From the NCBI GenBank assembly GCA_037157565.1, contig JAZHRO010000024.1, positions 12,468,501 to 12,532,500 on the forward strand: a DNA stretch of 64,000 bases, written 5' to 3'. The notes beneath the pieces are model-generated. The model was given only the letters and a program-made list of their open reading frames with translations, did not search any database and was not told where the DNA came from. A program made the position numbers and the translations under genes. Below are positions 1-11,349 of the stretch, piece after piece. Origin of the DNA: Thalassia testudinum (taxonomy: Eukaryota; Streptophyta; Magnoliopsida; Alismatales; Hydrocharitaceae). How positions within the stretch are numbered: the stretch's first letter is position 1; each line of letters opens with the position of its first letter.

Positions 1-2123
1 ACACTCATGTTCCCTCAATATTGCTGCCCCTTAAGGCTAGCGGGACGCTGATCAGGTTTCTACGTGATTTGTAATATGCGAGTTTTATAAGTCGTTATAA
101 CACACAAAAATCGATTCTCTTTTAAAATTTGTAACTTAGATAGTGGAGTATCTAGGATCGTCCAAGGAGGCAATGTTTGCAAATTCAGATCTCTTACTCG
201 AAAAATAGGAAATCAACTTTATTTTTGAGTTATTCAATATAAGATTTTTTTTGGTTTTTGAAATAATAGGCAGTCGCACTTTAAAGAGGAAAAGAGACTA
301 ACACCTATAAGCTAACCCTAAGGTGACAAAAGTGGCCTCTCTCTAAGCTCACTTTAGGCATGTGGAGGCCTAGAGTAATTAGGGAGAGGGAGTGAAAAAG
401 TGTTAGAACAACAATTATAAAAAAATGTGACAAAATTGAAAAGAAGGCAATTTTGATTGAATAGAAATTATGTTTTACAAAAATATGTAGAGAAATGCTT
501 CTACTTGAAATTGAAGATATAGAAATAGTAAAAACACAAATCCTCTTGATAGTATTGGTGAAGAAGAGAGCCTTCTTGCTCCAAGCCTATCTGCTCCTTA
601 GCTTGAAAAGAAGATCTTCTTCTCCTTCCTTTCCAAGCTCCTCCAAGTTGGTGTCTTCCTCTTTGGCAAGCCTTAAGGGGGGGCATGCCTTGGCTCCTCC
701 AAGGTGGATGCTCTCCACCTCAATTGTCTCCTCCAAGGGTGGGCGTGCACCACCCTCAAAATACTCCTCCTAGGGTAGGCGTGTACCCTAGGTCTTCTCC
801 CTTACCTGGCTTCTCCCTTTGGCTGGCGTGGGCACAAGAGAGAAAAGAAGAGGGGAAGGCACCAAGGGGGCAGAGTGTCCCCTTAATCTTCTTATTCTTC
901 TTCTCTTGGCCGTCTATGGAAGGTGGAAGTATGGTGTATTAATGGTAGCCAAAAGGTGAATGTTAATGGTGGTAGGTAGGGGTATATATAGGAGTGGTAG
1001 GGGGTAGGTGTAGTTAATGGATGGAGGGCTAGGATGGGTTGTAGAGGGTGGTTATAGGATCCTAGGGTTGAGAAGGGTGGTGCCAAAATGGAAGGGTGCT
1101 TGATTGTTGGCGCCAACCCTAGGTGAGAGCTTGGGTTAGGTTTAGGTTAGTGTGTTGTAGGGTTGAGATGGAGTTGTAGGTGGTGGTTAGGTTGATCTAT
1201 GGTGGTTGTTGTTTGGTGCCATATGAGGGGGTGTTTAGGTGTAGGTTAGGTTGAGTTGGCGCCAACCCTAGGGTTCTAGAAGGTGGGTAGGTGTAGGGTA
1301 GGGATGGCCCTATAAGGTGGTGGTTATGTGGTGGATGGTTGAGGGTATTTGGCACCAAGTGTAGGGATGTGTAGAGGGGTAGTTATGGTGGTTAAGTGGT
1401 GTTGGTGCCAAGTGTAGGAGGGTTAAGGGTGGCGCCACTAGATGGATGGTGGAGATAGGTTAAGGGGGGATGTGTAGGGTGGATGATGGGGCTTCAAGTT
1501 GGTGCCACCTTGAAGGGATGTGGAGGCTCTTTTGGCGCTAACTTGAAGTGGGTTAAGGTGGTGGTTATGGGTAGTTTTGGAGGGAAAATTAGGTGGCCTT
1601 TGGTGGTGGTGGTGTGAAGGGTCATGAGGGTTGGTGGCGCCAACTAGGAGTGGACTAGTTAGCTTGCTTAGGTGGTGGACTTGGAGTAGTGGTTAGGGTG
1701 AAGTTAGGTTAGGGTTTAGATGGATGGCCATGGAGGTGGAGTTGGTTTTGAGCTTAGCTAAGCTAGCTTAACTAATGCTTGAGTAGAAGAAGAGGTAGGA
1801 AGGATTAGGGTTTAGGGAGGAGGAGTTGAGGGAGTAGCCTTGAGCTACCCTGAAGCTTGTGGGAGCTATCATATGTTGAAGAAGTCCTTGTAGGAGCTCA
1901 ACTACTCTACTTTAGCTAGCTAGTTCTTTGCTAGCTACTAAATTGAGTAGGTTGAGCTGGTATCCACTATTCTGGAGCTGGGGGAAGCTAGCTGTGGACT
2001 TCTCTGCTGACTTAACTTAGCTAGCTAAAAACTAGTACCTAAGCTAAGTTGATTGGAGCTTTTATGAGCTAAGAGGAGCTAGGTGGAGCTGGAATGAGCT
2101 GAGCTGGAGTTGGAATGAACTCA
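1..2123. other. gene-less repeat-like region, G/T-rich on the plus strand
   Basis: I see no gene here. Bases 60-250 resemble the minus-strand end of an LTR (a stretch around 150-175 has the usual ending in which a purine-rich run precedes the element body), but I could not find both ends. Bases 920-1780 are strongly G/T-rich on the plus strand and carry a cluster of TTGGCGCCAA-like palindromes (about 1109, 1256, 1343, 1406, 1431, 1502, 1537 and 1635). From about 1840 the sequence becomes rich in AGCT and GAGCT words. Short open frames here lack any recognisable domain. Confidence 0.5.
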
Positions 2124-2387
2124 TGTCAACTCAGTTGAGCTAGCTAGGGCTCCTAGTGAACTGATTGGAGCTAAGATGAGCTAGACTCAACCAAGTTGAG
2201 CTGGATCTAAGCTGAGTTAAGGTAGGTTTAGCTAAGTTGAACTACCTTGAGCTAATGTCAACTTAATTGAGCTAGTTAAAGCTCCCAGTGAACTGAATGG
2301 AGTTGGGATGAACTAGACTCAACTAAGTTGAGCTGGATTTGAGCTGACTTGAGCTAGGTTTAGCTAGGATGAGCTACCTTGAGCTGC
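2124..2387. repeat. 132-bp direct duplication, AGCT-rich
   Basis: Two adjacent copies start with TGTCAACT at 2124 and 2256, a period of 132 bp. They share the order of words TTGAGCTAG, GTGAACTGA, GATGAACTAGACTCAA, GTTGAGCTGGAT and CTACCTTGAGCT, with scattered substitutions. The surrounding 600 bp are built from the same GAGCT/AGCT words, so this is the best-preserved piece of a more diffuse low-complexity array. Confidence 0.7.
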
Positions 2388-2699
2388 CATCCAGCCAAGA
2401 TGAGTTGAATGAAGCTAGATGGAGCTAACCCTAACCTAAGTAAGCTGGCGTACAGCTATGAGGAGCTGGATCTGGCTGTCCAGTTGAATTGAACTTCTTC
2501 CCCAATTGCCTTCATGAGTGTCAAGGTTTTAGGGTTCTGCTTATCTGTTTTAACCCTAACACTCAAATAAACATGTTAAATATAACAAAACAATGCAATG
2601 CATGCCTAACCTATATGATGCCTAAATGCAGCCCAAAAACCCGTTTGCAGAGTAAAAATCCTAAAAGCTAGATCTATTTTAGGGCATAAGAATGATGAT

Positions 2700-3446
2700 A
2701 AACTAGCGTTTATCAGACACCTTAAAATTTTCCACTTCATGACAAATGTTCACCCCGCTTGCGATACAACTGGGAAAACATTTGGGGGCATAATATACTG
2801 TGAAGTTTTAAGTGATCTTACTATCTCAATAGCATTCGCTTACGAGAGAGTGTGGGCATATGATAAGAGGCAAAAAGTACCCTCAAACTGAAAACTTCGC
2901 ACGTAGCCTGCATAAGGATCTGGTTACCCGAACTTGGAGTAGGCAGGCGAATTCGACCCTGCTCGACCCGCCTTCACTCAAGCTGATCCAGATCTGGGTA
3001 AACCCAGCCTCGTTGGAGGGCCCGGTGCCACCAAAGTCAAAAAAAGATGATAACAGCACCCATGATGCCCTTGTCGACAGTAACCATGGGATTACCAATG
3101 CAATTAATGCTTTGACAACAGACGAGCCCTGACAACAGGCTTACCGAGGAGTATGACAAGACCACGGAGATCTCATAAGATTTTCCAGTTGTAACAACAC
3201 TCTCTGTAACTATAAATAAAGATGGCCCTTACAAGAGCCTCTTCATGCGATCCAAGAGATAAAAACTCCGAGAGATTGTAATTCTGCTACTTCTAATGGA
3301 TTTTTACGGGAGCCTTGCCCTCCCCCCTCAGACGTACACCGCCTTGCGATGGAACGGGGTCACCAACTTGCTCGTCTCTCGTGCGATTACTTAGTTGTGT
3401 GTGATTTGTTGAGTTGGATCTTCCCTTCATTTGAGGAGCCCGATCA
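2700..3446 (+). mobile_element. 3' part of an LTR of a second LTR-retrotransposon family (family B)
   Basis: Parts of this segment recur at 28470-28750 and 57697-57988, sharing the words AACATTTGGGGGCAT, AAAACTTCGCACGTAGCC and CCTGACAACAGGCTTAC. A TATAAATAAAG box lies near 3210. The segment ends in GATCA at 3446, followed two bases later by a primer-binding-site-like sequence and then a gag-like start, which is the order expected at the end of a 5' LTR. Its left end was not resolved. Probably Ty3/gypsy, from the form of the primer-binding site. Confidence 0.6.
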
Positions 3447-3448
3447 AG

Positions 3449-3466
3449 TGGCACCGTCTGTGGGAG
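3449..3466 (+). promoter_or_regulatory. primer-binding site of the family B element
   Basis: TGGCACCGTCTGTGGGAG begins two bases after the LTR end. It starts with TGG, complementary to the CCA end of a tRNA. The related TGGCGCCGTCTGTGGG form is common behind 5' LTRs of plant Ty3/gypsy elements. I did not identify the tRNA with certainty. Confidence 0.6.
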
Positions 3467-3507
3467 CTGATAATCACTTGACATCGTTCCTTGATCGAGA
3501 ATCTTAG

Positions 3508-3591
3508 TGATGGTCCCAACCACTCGCAACTCTGCTCGCGGTCACCTCGAGAAAGCTCAGGTGGAGTCTAGCATCTTGGTGACCAAATGAC
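3508..3591 (+). pseudogene. truncated gag start of the family B element
   Basis: A 27-codon frame begins with ATG at 3508 (MVPTTRNSARGHLEKAQ) and ends at TGA 3589-3591. The position, about 60 bp after the LTR and just behind the primer-binding site, is where plant Ty3/gypsy gag begins. After the stop the sequence changes into a different repeat, so nearly all of gag and the whole of pol are missing here. That this is gag is inferred from position only; no gag domain remains. Confidence 0.4.
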
Positions 3592-4204
3592 ACCCTTGGT
3601 ACGTCGATCCCAGTAAAGGGAAGTTAATACAACCCGATCGGCTGCTCGAGGCCCCTGAGTAAGCCCCCCTCCTCGGAGATTGCTGCACCACCGATGAAGG
3701 AGATCTCCATCGCTAATGGCCATGACTCAACCCTAAATGGTCAGGTGATGCCAGGGTAGGGCCATCAGAGTGGTTGCCAACTCGAAGGGGGGTTGTTGGT
3801 AGCTCGCCGGTGACGATGAGGCACGACTCCGCTAGTGGCTTCTGAGAGCCCCCTCAGTTAGGGTTTTTAGAACCCTTTTCTTCCTTTTGTTTTCTTATGG
3901 TGGAAGAAAAGAGAGGGGAGCCAAGTAGGTATCGAGCATCGGCTTAAGATCGTTGCTTTGATACGAAGAATTTGGAAATAGATTTTATTGAATGAGATTA
4001 ATTGAAAAGAGAAATTCGTAACCCCTCATTATATAGAGAAAGGATTATAATAACAATCCTAATCATATTAACAAACTTAATCAAATCAAATTATAATAAA
4101 AATAGAAAGAAATAAAATAAAGTAATTTTTACATAAATACTCCTATAATCTTTTCATATTGCATACATACCCTTAAGTTCTTAGATATTATATAAATACC
4201 CCTA
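3592..4204 (-). mobile_element. copia-type element fragment (leader and LTR), reading on the minus strand
   Basis: Bases 3680-4120 match 29755-30560 in order, including CCCTCAGTTAGGGTTTTTAG-like words, GGTGGAAGAAAAGA, GCTTTGATAC and GAAAAGAGAAATTCGTAACC. In the second copy the minus strand reads LTR end, then TGGTATCAAAGC, close to the initiator-Met primer-binding site of plant Ty1/copia elements. Here that junction is partly deleted near 3965. The copy at 3734-3736 preserves the empty target site of the MITE found at 29841. Confidence 0.55.
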
Positions 4205-6420
4205 AAATGTATGGCCAGAGTGCTATGCATTCAGTTTAAATCTAATGTTGAAGGTTGTTTTTATTGTGAGTATACTCACATTGGAGTTTTTTTCCTTCTT
4301 CTTTGGCTGCCATACGTTGAGTTGAAATCTTATGTTGGAGGTTATTTTTCCTCTTCATATACTCATATTTGAGGTTCTTTTTCCTTGATTCTCTTGCTTC
4401 CATACGTTGAGATGAAAGCTGATATTGTAGGTTGTTTTTCCTCTTCGTATATACATATTGGAGGTTGTTTTTCGTTACTTCTCTTCCTACCAAATGCTAA
4501 GTTGAAATTTGATATTGGAGGTTCTTTTTCCACTTCGTATACTCATATTTGAGGTTGTTTTTCCTTGGTTCTCTTACTTGTATACGTTGATTTGAAATCT
4601 TATGTTGAAGGTTGTTTTTACTCTTCGTATACTCATATTCAAGGTTGAGTTTCCTTGGTTCTCTTGTTGCCATACGTTGAGTTACTGCCATGGGTATGTT
4701 TTACTTTGTTTGATTCAGGTTGTTCCTAAATCGTATAGATCTGTGTATGTTTTGTTAGTCTTTTTTCTGTGCTTGCTGGCTTCTACACTCGTCTCTTTTT
4801 CCTGCACTGGGTAAAGATGATAGCTATTACCATAAAAAAAAGGATGTTTTCCCTTGCTTCACTTGCTACCATACGTTCAATTTAAATCTAATGTTGGAGG
4901 TTGTTTTTACTCTTTATATACTCATATTCGAGTTTCTTTTTCCTTGGTTCCCTTCCTGCCATACATTGAGTTGAAAGCTGATATTGGAGGTTGTTTTTAC
5001 TCTTCGTCTACTCATATTCAAGGTTGTTTTTCCTTGGTTCTCTTCCTACCATGCATTGAGATGGTTGTTTTTCCTCTTTGTATACGCATATTGGAGGTTG
5101 TTTTTCGTTGCTTCTCTTGCTCCATACTTTGAGTTGAAATCTAATATTGGAGGTTCTTTTTCCACTTCGTATCCTCATATTCGAGGTTGTTTTTCCTTTG
5201 TTCTCTTGGTACCATACATTAAGTTGAAATCTTATGTTGGAGGTTGTTTTTACTCTTTGTATACTCATATTCGAGGTTGAGTTTCCTTGGTTCTCTTGCT
5301 GCCATGCGTTGAGTTGCTGCCCTGGGCATGTTTGACTTTGTTGGCTTCAAGTTGTTCCTGAATTGCATAGATCTATGTATGTTTTGTTAGTCTTTTTTCT
5401 GTGCTTGCTTGGCTTCTACACTCGTTTCTTTTTTCTGCACTGGGTAAAGATGATAGCTATTATCATAAAAAAGGGATGTTTTTCCTTGCTTCTCTTGCTA
5501 CCATACGTTCAGTTTAAATCTAATGTTGGAGGCTGTTTTTACTCTTCGTATACTCATATTCAAGTTTCTTTTTCGTTGGCTCTCTTCCTACCATACGTTG
5601 AGTTGAAAGCTAATATTGGAGATTGTTTCTACTCTTCGTCTACTCATATTCAAGGTTATTTTTCCTTGGTTCTCTTCCTGCCATGCGTTGGGATGAAAGC
5701 TAATAGTGCAGGTTGTTGTTCCTCTTTGTATACGCATATTGGAGGTTGTTTTTTGTTGCTTCTCTTGCTGCCATACGTTGAGTTGAAACTTGATATTCGA
5801 GGTTCTTTTTCCACTTCGTATACTCATATTTGAGGTTATTTTTCCTTGGTTCTCGTGCTGCCATACGTTGAGTTGAAATCTTATGTTGGAAGTTGTTTTT
5901 ACTCTTCGTATACTCATATTTGAGGTTGAGTTTCCTTGGTTCTCTTGCTACCATGTGTTGAGTTGCTGCCTTGGGTATGTTTTACTTTGTTTATTACATA
6001 AGTCTGATATACCTTGCTGACATACTATGTCATGTTTTTCCAAAATTTTTTTGCTGGCAAGAGATATAGTTGAAGTAGGGCTGATTTTCACTTTTGTCAC
6101 CTTCATTCATTCACCCTTTATGTGGTATTTGGCTGATCTTCTTGATTTCAGATTTTTAGTTTACACAAGTAGGGACTATGCAGAAAGTTTGAGATTTCCT
6201 GATTTCAGCCAGAGTGCCATACGTTCAGTTTGAACTAATGTTAAAGGTTGTTTTTACTCTCCATATACTCATATTGGAGTCTTTTTTTCCTTGCTTCTCT
6301 GGTTACCATACTTTGAGTTGAAATCTTATATTGGAGGTTGTTTTTGCTCTTTGTATACTCATATTGGATGTTTTTCCTTGATTCTCTTCCTGCCATGCAT
6401 TGAATTGCTACCCTCCCTAA
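4205..6420. repeat. tandem array: 90-bp monomers in a ~0.64-kb higher-order unit
   Basis: The landmark CATACGTTGAG recurs at 4311, 4401, 4491, 4581 and 4671 (exactly 90 bp apart), and again at 4870, 4960 and 5050 and at 5123, 5213 and 5303. Each monomer looks like two diverged 45-bp halves sharing TTGGAGGTTGTTTTT. Blocks of monomers alternate with a spacer of about 190 bp (4683-4860, 5312-5500), giving higher-order starts near 4223, 4870, 5512 and 6218. The last block is truncated. Because 90 is a multiple of three, long frames with 30-residue repeats stay open on both strands, for example 5363-5833 plus and 5588-5917 minus. I regard those frames as by-products of the period, not genes. Confidence 0.9.
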
Positions 6421-7313
6421 TTTAACATTGTTGATTATGTGACTTAGGTATCATCTCGGATGGTATTGATTTAAATATGTATGATCTCATTGATGGTTTT
6501 GCTAATTTTTTTAAGTGTGACTATATGTTCTTTCTCTTCGGTTTTATATCTATGCAATCTAACCATTTATCATAATGGTTATTTCAATTTTGTTCTTTTC
6601 TGCTTCTACTCATTTCTTTGCATAATCTCTGTATTTGAAATTATATTTAGCTAGGTTATGTAATCTCTTAACCTGCAAAATTATATGAATATTAATTTTG
6701 TAATGATTTAGTACGTAGAGCTCATCCCTTATGATTTGGATCGAAATTTAGGTTCTTCCCCTAGGCTTACTTTACACTTGACATGATAACTCTTATGGGG
6801 ATTTAGTATTTGTTGTCAAAGATGGATTGTTGACACTAAAATTAAGCATCATCTTTGGAAGAAAATGATAATCACGGGGCAATGATTTTAACCACCGTAA
6901 ATTATGTCTAGGTGGTGTGTACATGGATTTTCTACATGAGTTTTTGACACGGAAAATTAATGATGCATTTAGTCAGGTTAGCCACTATGTCTACCCTGAG
7001 AGGAAGAGGAATTTTGGAAATGAAGAAAATTCCCTTATTGAAAAGATAGTTGCATTTGCTGTCATGATCATTGCGTTGGAGATGTAAGATGGTTGGAATA
7101 ATGATGTGGGGAGAAAATTACCCCAAGTAAAGTATATAGTTAACAATTGTTGAAGTCTTACTGCAACAACTTTTAGTGATCTTCCCTTCTTTCTCCACTC
7201 TCCTTAAGGTGACCTATTTTTCGTTCAACGTGTAGGATGACTGGAGAGGGTTGCAGCTGTGAGAAGGGTGTCAGCAACCTTGCAAAGGGGGAGGTCCGAG
7301 AATTGGAAACTGT
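6421..7313. other. no gene recognised
   Basis: AT-rich sequence without an open frame of note. It precedes the Harbinger-like cluster and may contain its 5' flank, but I found no terminal inverted repeat. Confidence 0.5.
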
Positions 7314-8327
7314 ATGGGTGATCAGGATAGATTGTTGATATGGCTTCTCAATGACCACTATGATAACGAATTTGTTAATGGATCTTTCACTAGAATTGGG
7401 TGGAATAAGATCGTTCAAGAGTTTAACTCGGAGACTGGATTATGTTATGTCAAAGATCAATTGCATAATCAGTTTAAAGACCTGAAGAAGGAGCACAACG
7501 CCTTCGTTACATTGACAAATAGAAGAGGTTGGGGCTGGGATGAAGGAAATGTCTCATCCCATATGATGACAACCTTTGGGATGAGGTTAGTGAACTTCCC
7601 ATTAAATTCCAATCATATCACTGTGACTTTGTTCCATTTGTTACATATAAGAAATACATGCAGCTTCCAGAACATTTGAAGAAATTACGAGGGAAAACAT
7701 TTTCTTGTTACAAGGAATTGGAAGTTATTGCTGATAGAGACACTGCTAGGGGAGTGAATGCGACGTCCAGTCTTAGGCATATTGACGTTGAGGATTTTGG
7801 TGAATACGATAGCCAACCTCATGTGAACCTCTCGCAAATGGATTACTCTTAGAACGAGAACATGGCTCTATTGTCACAATCCCCCATCTCGAGGAATTAT
7901 ACTCCCACACAAGGAAGTGCCTACAAAATCTAGGATGCCCTGTGATGCCGAAGATGTAAATGTTAGATGTAGGTCACTACCTTCGAGGGCAACATCAAAA
8001 CCATCGGAGTACACATCAGGGAGCAGCAAGAAACGTTGTTGCAACGGGGGCTCAACTTCGGAAGGTGTGGATAAGGTGATAGCTATAATGGATGAGTTCC
8101 TTGCATTTAGCAAGAGCAAGCGACTGCGGGACTTCGAGCATAAAGAGATTGATAATTGTGTTCTTAGATTGACCACAATGTTACCAGATTTGCCAGTGTC
8201 TCCTAGATTAAGGATGATTGCTTGCTTATTAGACCTAGCTTTTAGAAATATAATGAGGGTCTTTCTTCGTGGTATTGCAGATGATATGGGTGAGTTGGTG
8301 AAGATGATTATGAATGGTAATATCTGA
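7314..8327 (+). pseudogene. Myb/SANT-like DNA-binding protein relic (Harbinger ORF1-like)
   Basis: The first frame (ATG 7314) has the plant Myb/SANT-like pattern: an aromatic-rich start, FVNGSFTRIGWNKIVQEFN, then YVKDQLHNQFKDLKKEHNAF and GWGWDEG. Near 7553-7562 a frameshift moves the reading to a second frame that continues with DDNLWDEVSELPIKFQSY and on to a TAG near 7850. A second shift near 7920 leads into a third frame (7917-8327) ending KMIMNGNI. Two frameshifts and an in-frame stop make it a pseudogene. It lies on the same strand as, and 0.4 kb upstream of, a HARBI1-like transposase, the usual partner order in PIF/Harbinger transposons, where the Myb-like protein helps bring the transposase to the element ends. 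A host gene of the same domain family cannot be excluded. Confidence 0.7.
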
Positions 8328-8743
8328 CATCATTCGATCGTTCCATCTTATGTTTCATTTATTCTCCCATTCTACTACTCCTGTTAGGTTGTCTTCCTTA
8401 TGTTAGTTTCGATCTTTTTTGTTATGATTGATGTAATGTAGGTCATTGTCTGCATTATGGGAACATTATCTTCTTATACTTTAGGTATGTTTTTCGCTTA
8501 GTATTGAATGTGCAAAACGTTTATCCAATGAAAAACTTCGCCTCATTTCCCTCTTTTTGGTACTTCCCAATAGATGGAATCTCGATGACGGTCTATTGAC
8601 AGTGATGAGTTAGGGAATTCGATTGTGGAAATCATGTTGAGGACACTGTGCAGTACGTTGCCAATGAAATCCAATGAATCACCCATGTTCTACACATACA
8701 GAAGCACACTGGAGATTTAAAGGGATTTGTATGAGTAAATAGA

Positions 8744-9868
8744 GTGTTGGAAGAACATTACGAGCGGTTAATGGATATGTTTCGAATGAATAGTTCTCAA
8801 TTCATTAAGTTACGTGATATGTTTGTCCAGAGGGAATATCTAAAACCCACAAAAGAGATGCATCCAAACGAAACCTTTGCAATCTTCTTATATGGCGTTG
8901 GCCAAGGTGTTACAAATCGTAACATGCAAGGTCGATTTGAGAGATCAGTACGATCATAAGTAATTACTACAAGGAGGTTGCCCGAGCAATAAAGAAGCTT
9001 TAATATGAGTTTATTATCTTTCTAAAGGATTCGGCACCAGTTCCGAACAAGATAAGGAGGAACAATGACATCCATACTTCAAGGTAAGGTGCTTTACATA
9101 AACTTTGGTAGGGTTTTTTATTCTGAACGAATTTCATTTCTCACTGCCAATCTTTGCAGGATGTGATTGGAGCTATAGATGGAACACACATTAAGTTGTG
9201 CATAAACCCTACCAAAGATGGGAGGTATCAAAATAGACACAGCTGGTGTTCACTAAACATAATGTGTATTGCATCGATTGATTTGTCAATTCAATATGTT
9301 GCTAGTGGCTAGGAAGGATCCGTCGCAGATATAACGGTACTTCGGTGAGCAATGTAAGATGACAACATTCCAATATCGCCAGGTCGAGTTTATCGTGTGG
9401 ATCGTGGGTATGCTAATATCTATTAATTTTTCGTCCCTTACCGAAATGTAAGTTATCATATAACGGAGTACAATTTTAAGGTAACACACAAAAAGTATCG
9501 CAATAAATAAGTAGGAGCTTTTCAACCACTGTCACACAAAGATTCGGAATTGCGTTGAAAAGTGTTTTGGTGTTTTAAAGAAGAGATTCTTTTGCTTGAA
9601 CTACCCCTCCTACTGCGTTGAAGTCCATCGAGATGTTGCTTGTTGCGTGATTCACAACTTATTGAGAGATGGGAGATGTGATGAATTTTACAACAAAAAC
9701 TATCAAGCTTCCCAGCCTGACCACTCTGGAGAGCAACGACCACCTTTTAGAACCAATAGCCCGGGTGACACAATGCCAGAGGCATTTGTGACATTGAGTC
9801 AAGCAGATGTTCAGAGGGGCAACCAAATTAGGGAGTCCATAGTTAATGCAATGTGAGGAGACCTCCAA
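8744..9868 (+). pseudogene. PIF/Harbinger (HARBI1-like) DDE transposase relic
   Basis: The N-terminal part (8744-8959) reads FRMNSSQFIKLRDMF and FAIFLYGVGQ, the helical region before the nuclease in HARBI1-like proteins. A frameshift follows near 8950, then a possible intron ending in TTTGCAG just before 9160. The nuclease part reads DVIGAIDGTHIKL (first Asp), EGSVADITVLR (second motif), YRVDRGYAN (Asp) and RNCVEKCFGVLKKRF with the expected Glu, ending near 9868. At 9310-9312 a TAG replaces the Trp expected before EGS, and further stops and shifts lie between 9345 and 9600. The catalytic set is still recognisable but the protein cannot be made. Terminal inverted repeats were not found, so the element's limits are unknown. 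Confidence 0.8.
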
Positions 9869-10049
9869 ATGAGAAATGCAGGAGGATAATGTAATGTAGG
9901 GTATCTCTCATTTTTCCAGTCCTATCATATTGTAGTACTTTAATTGCTAATGTAATAGGTTGTCTATTGTATGCAAAGCTATAAACTTTTTTGAACTTGC
10001 ATGCAATTTATCAACTTCCAATATTGGATCTGTGAGGACACAATTTCAG

Positions 10050-10510
10050 GGATGGAGACTGCTCCTTACTACGATGGAGTCTGGTATCACGGACATCAAT
10101 GCCTATGTTATGAACCATGCAAGCTAGTTTTCGAATTGGAAAATTTTTGAAGTACAGATCCCCTAGACCATTTGTTTTATATGTATCATCGAGGGGATGG
10201 AGTAAGTGAATCGAATAATCCCTTCATCCTTATAATACAGGTTGAATGAAGTTTATGGATTGCTATTTATTTCAATCCAATGTTGCAACAACAGACAACC
10301 TGCGTAAGCGAACTTTCCCAACTTCCATAAACTCAAGGTTGAGCGTAACTTCATGGCCCGCTTGTATGCGAAGCTGAGGCAAGAACTAACTTTAGGCAGC
10401 GTGCGGAACTCAGAGTGCATACACGGAAGTGCAACGTTTGAAGTTTGAGTTACAAAAATTCAGAGCGAAGACAGACACCGTGGTCGATGATCTTGTGTCT
10501 TCCATATAAC
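10050..10510 (+). pseudogene. GRF-type zinc-finger relic with coiled-coil tail
   Basis: Around 10105-10135 the frame reads CLCYEPCKLV, the first half of a GRF zinc finger (C-x-C...PC-L). After a shift it reads NFLKYRSPRP, where the NPGR-F-C part would be. About 190 bp on, HKLKVERNFMARLYAKLRQEL looks like the coiled coil that follows GRF domains in plant proteins. Frames are broken in several places. The similarity is short and I hold it loosely; the better GRF relic next door supports it. Confidence 0.4.
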
Positions 10511-10713
10511 GCATTAACTGGAATTAGTGAATGCATCCTCCTATTCTATAATGTAGTATTATATCAAACTTATTAAGCATTTCGGATGTCTTACTTTTCT
10601 TCATGACCAGCATCTTCTTAAGGACTTCTTATAATCTATTAAGGAAAATACCTCTCTGCAATTATGTTTCATTTCCTATTTTCAAATCAGTTATCTTAAC
10701 TTAGCTCACAGGA

Positions 10714-11110
10714 ATGTCTACGTCACTAGGATTAAGAACAGTTGAAATGAGATGCAATTGTGGATAATTGGCGGAACTTGTCTTTGAGGAAGAAACAAGT
10801 ATAAATAATTTCCTAGACGGGTTGAATTACAAGTGTCCTTACGGGAATAGCGTAAGATGCAGCTTCCAAATTACTATTATTTGATTGAAGTTGGTAAAAT
10901 CCCACATTGACTTTTTCGTTCAAGGGATGCAAATTACGAAAATCCCCTCTTCACTTCCAGCCAACGTTGAAATCCAAAAAGGTGTAGTTAACGTTCATGG
11001 CCTCCATGTATTACAAACTTTGCTGCGAGCATCGAGAGGAGAAAAGGAAGAGGCTTGAATTGGAGCAGCAATTACATATCTTAAGAAAAAAGTTACAAAC
11101 CATTAATTAT
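10714..11110 (+). pseudogene. GRF-type zinc-finger relic with coiled-coil tail (second copy)
   Basis: From ATG 10714 the frame reads MSTSLGLRTVEMRCNCG, then a stop, then LAELVFEEETSINNFLDG and YKCPYGNSVRCSF. This gives the C-x-C-G, C and C ligand pattern of GRF zinc fingers, which bind nucleic acid. At 10990-11110 MASMYYKLCCEHREEKRKRL and LELEQQLHILRKKLQ form a coiled coil. A TGA-type stop inside the finger and loss of the NPGR motif show decay. It sits between a transposase relic and a second SANT-like relic on the same strand. Confidence 0.55.
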
Positions 11111-11349
11111 GAAGGTTAATTGTACCATCAAATAATTATTTATTAGTTCCTTATAAATTAGCAAATGCATCTCTCAAGTATCCGATAATGTCACGTACTA
11201 TATGATGAAGAAATTTCTGTAAAAGACTCAACCACTGTTTAGGAGGATGATTTTTTTTTAGAAATATCTTCTGCATGAGTAATTCTCTACTATTATCTAA
11301 GTTAGAACGCCATTTTCAAAACTTTTCACCATAAGAATAACATCTTTCA

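Noticed and set aside
4242..5954. Long repeat-protein frames on both strands
   Set aside because: Their openness follows from the 90-bp period; no start context, domain or splice structure supports a gene.
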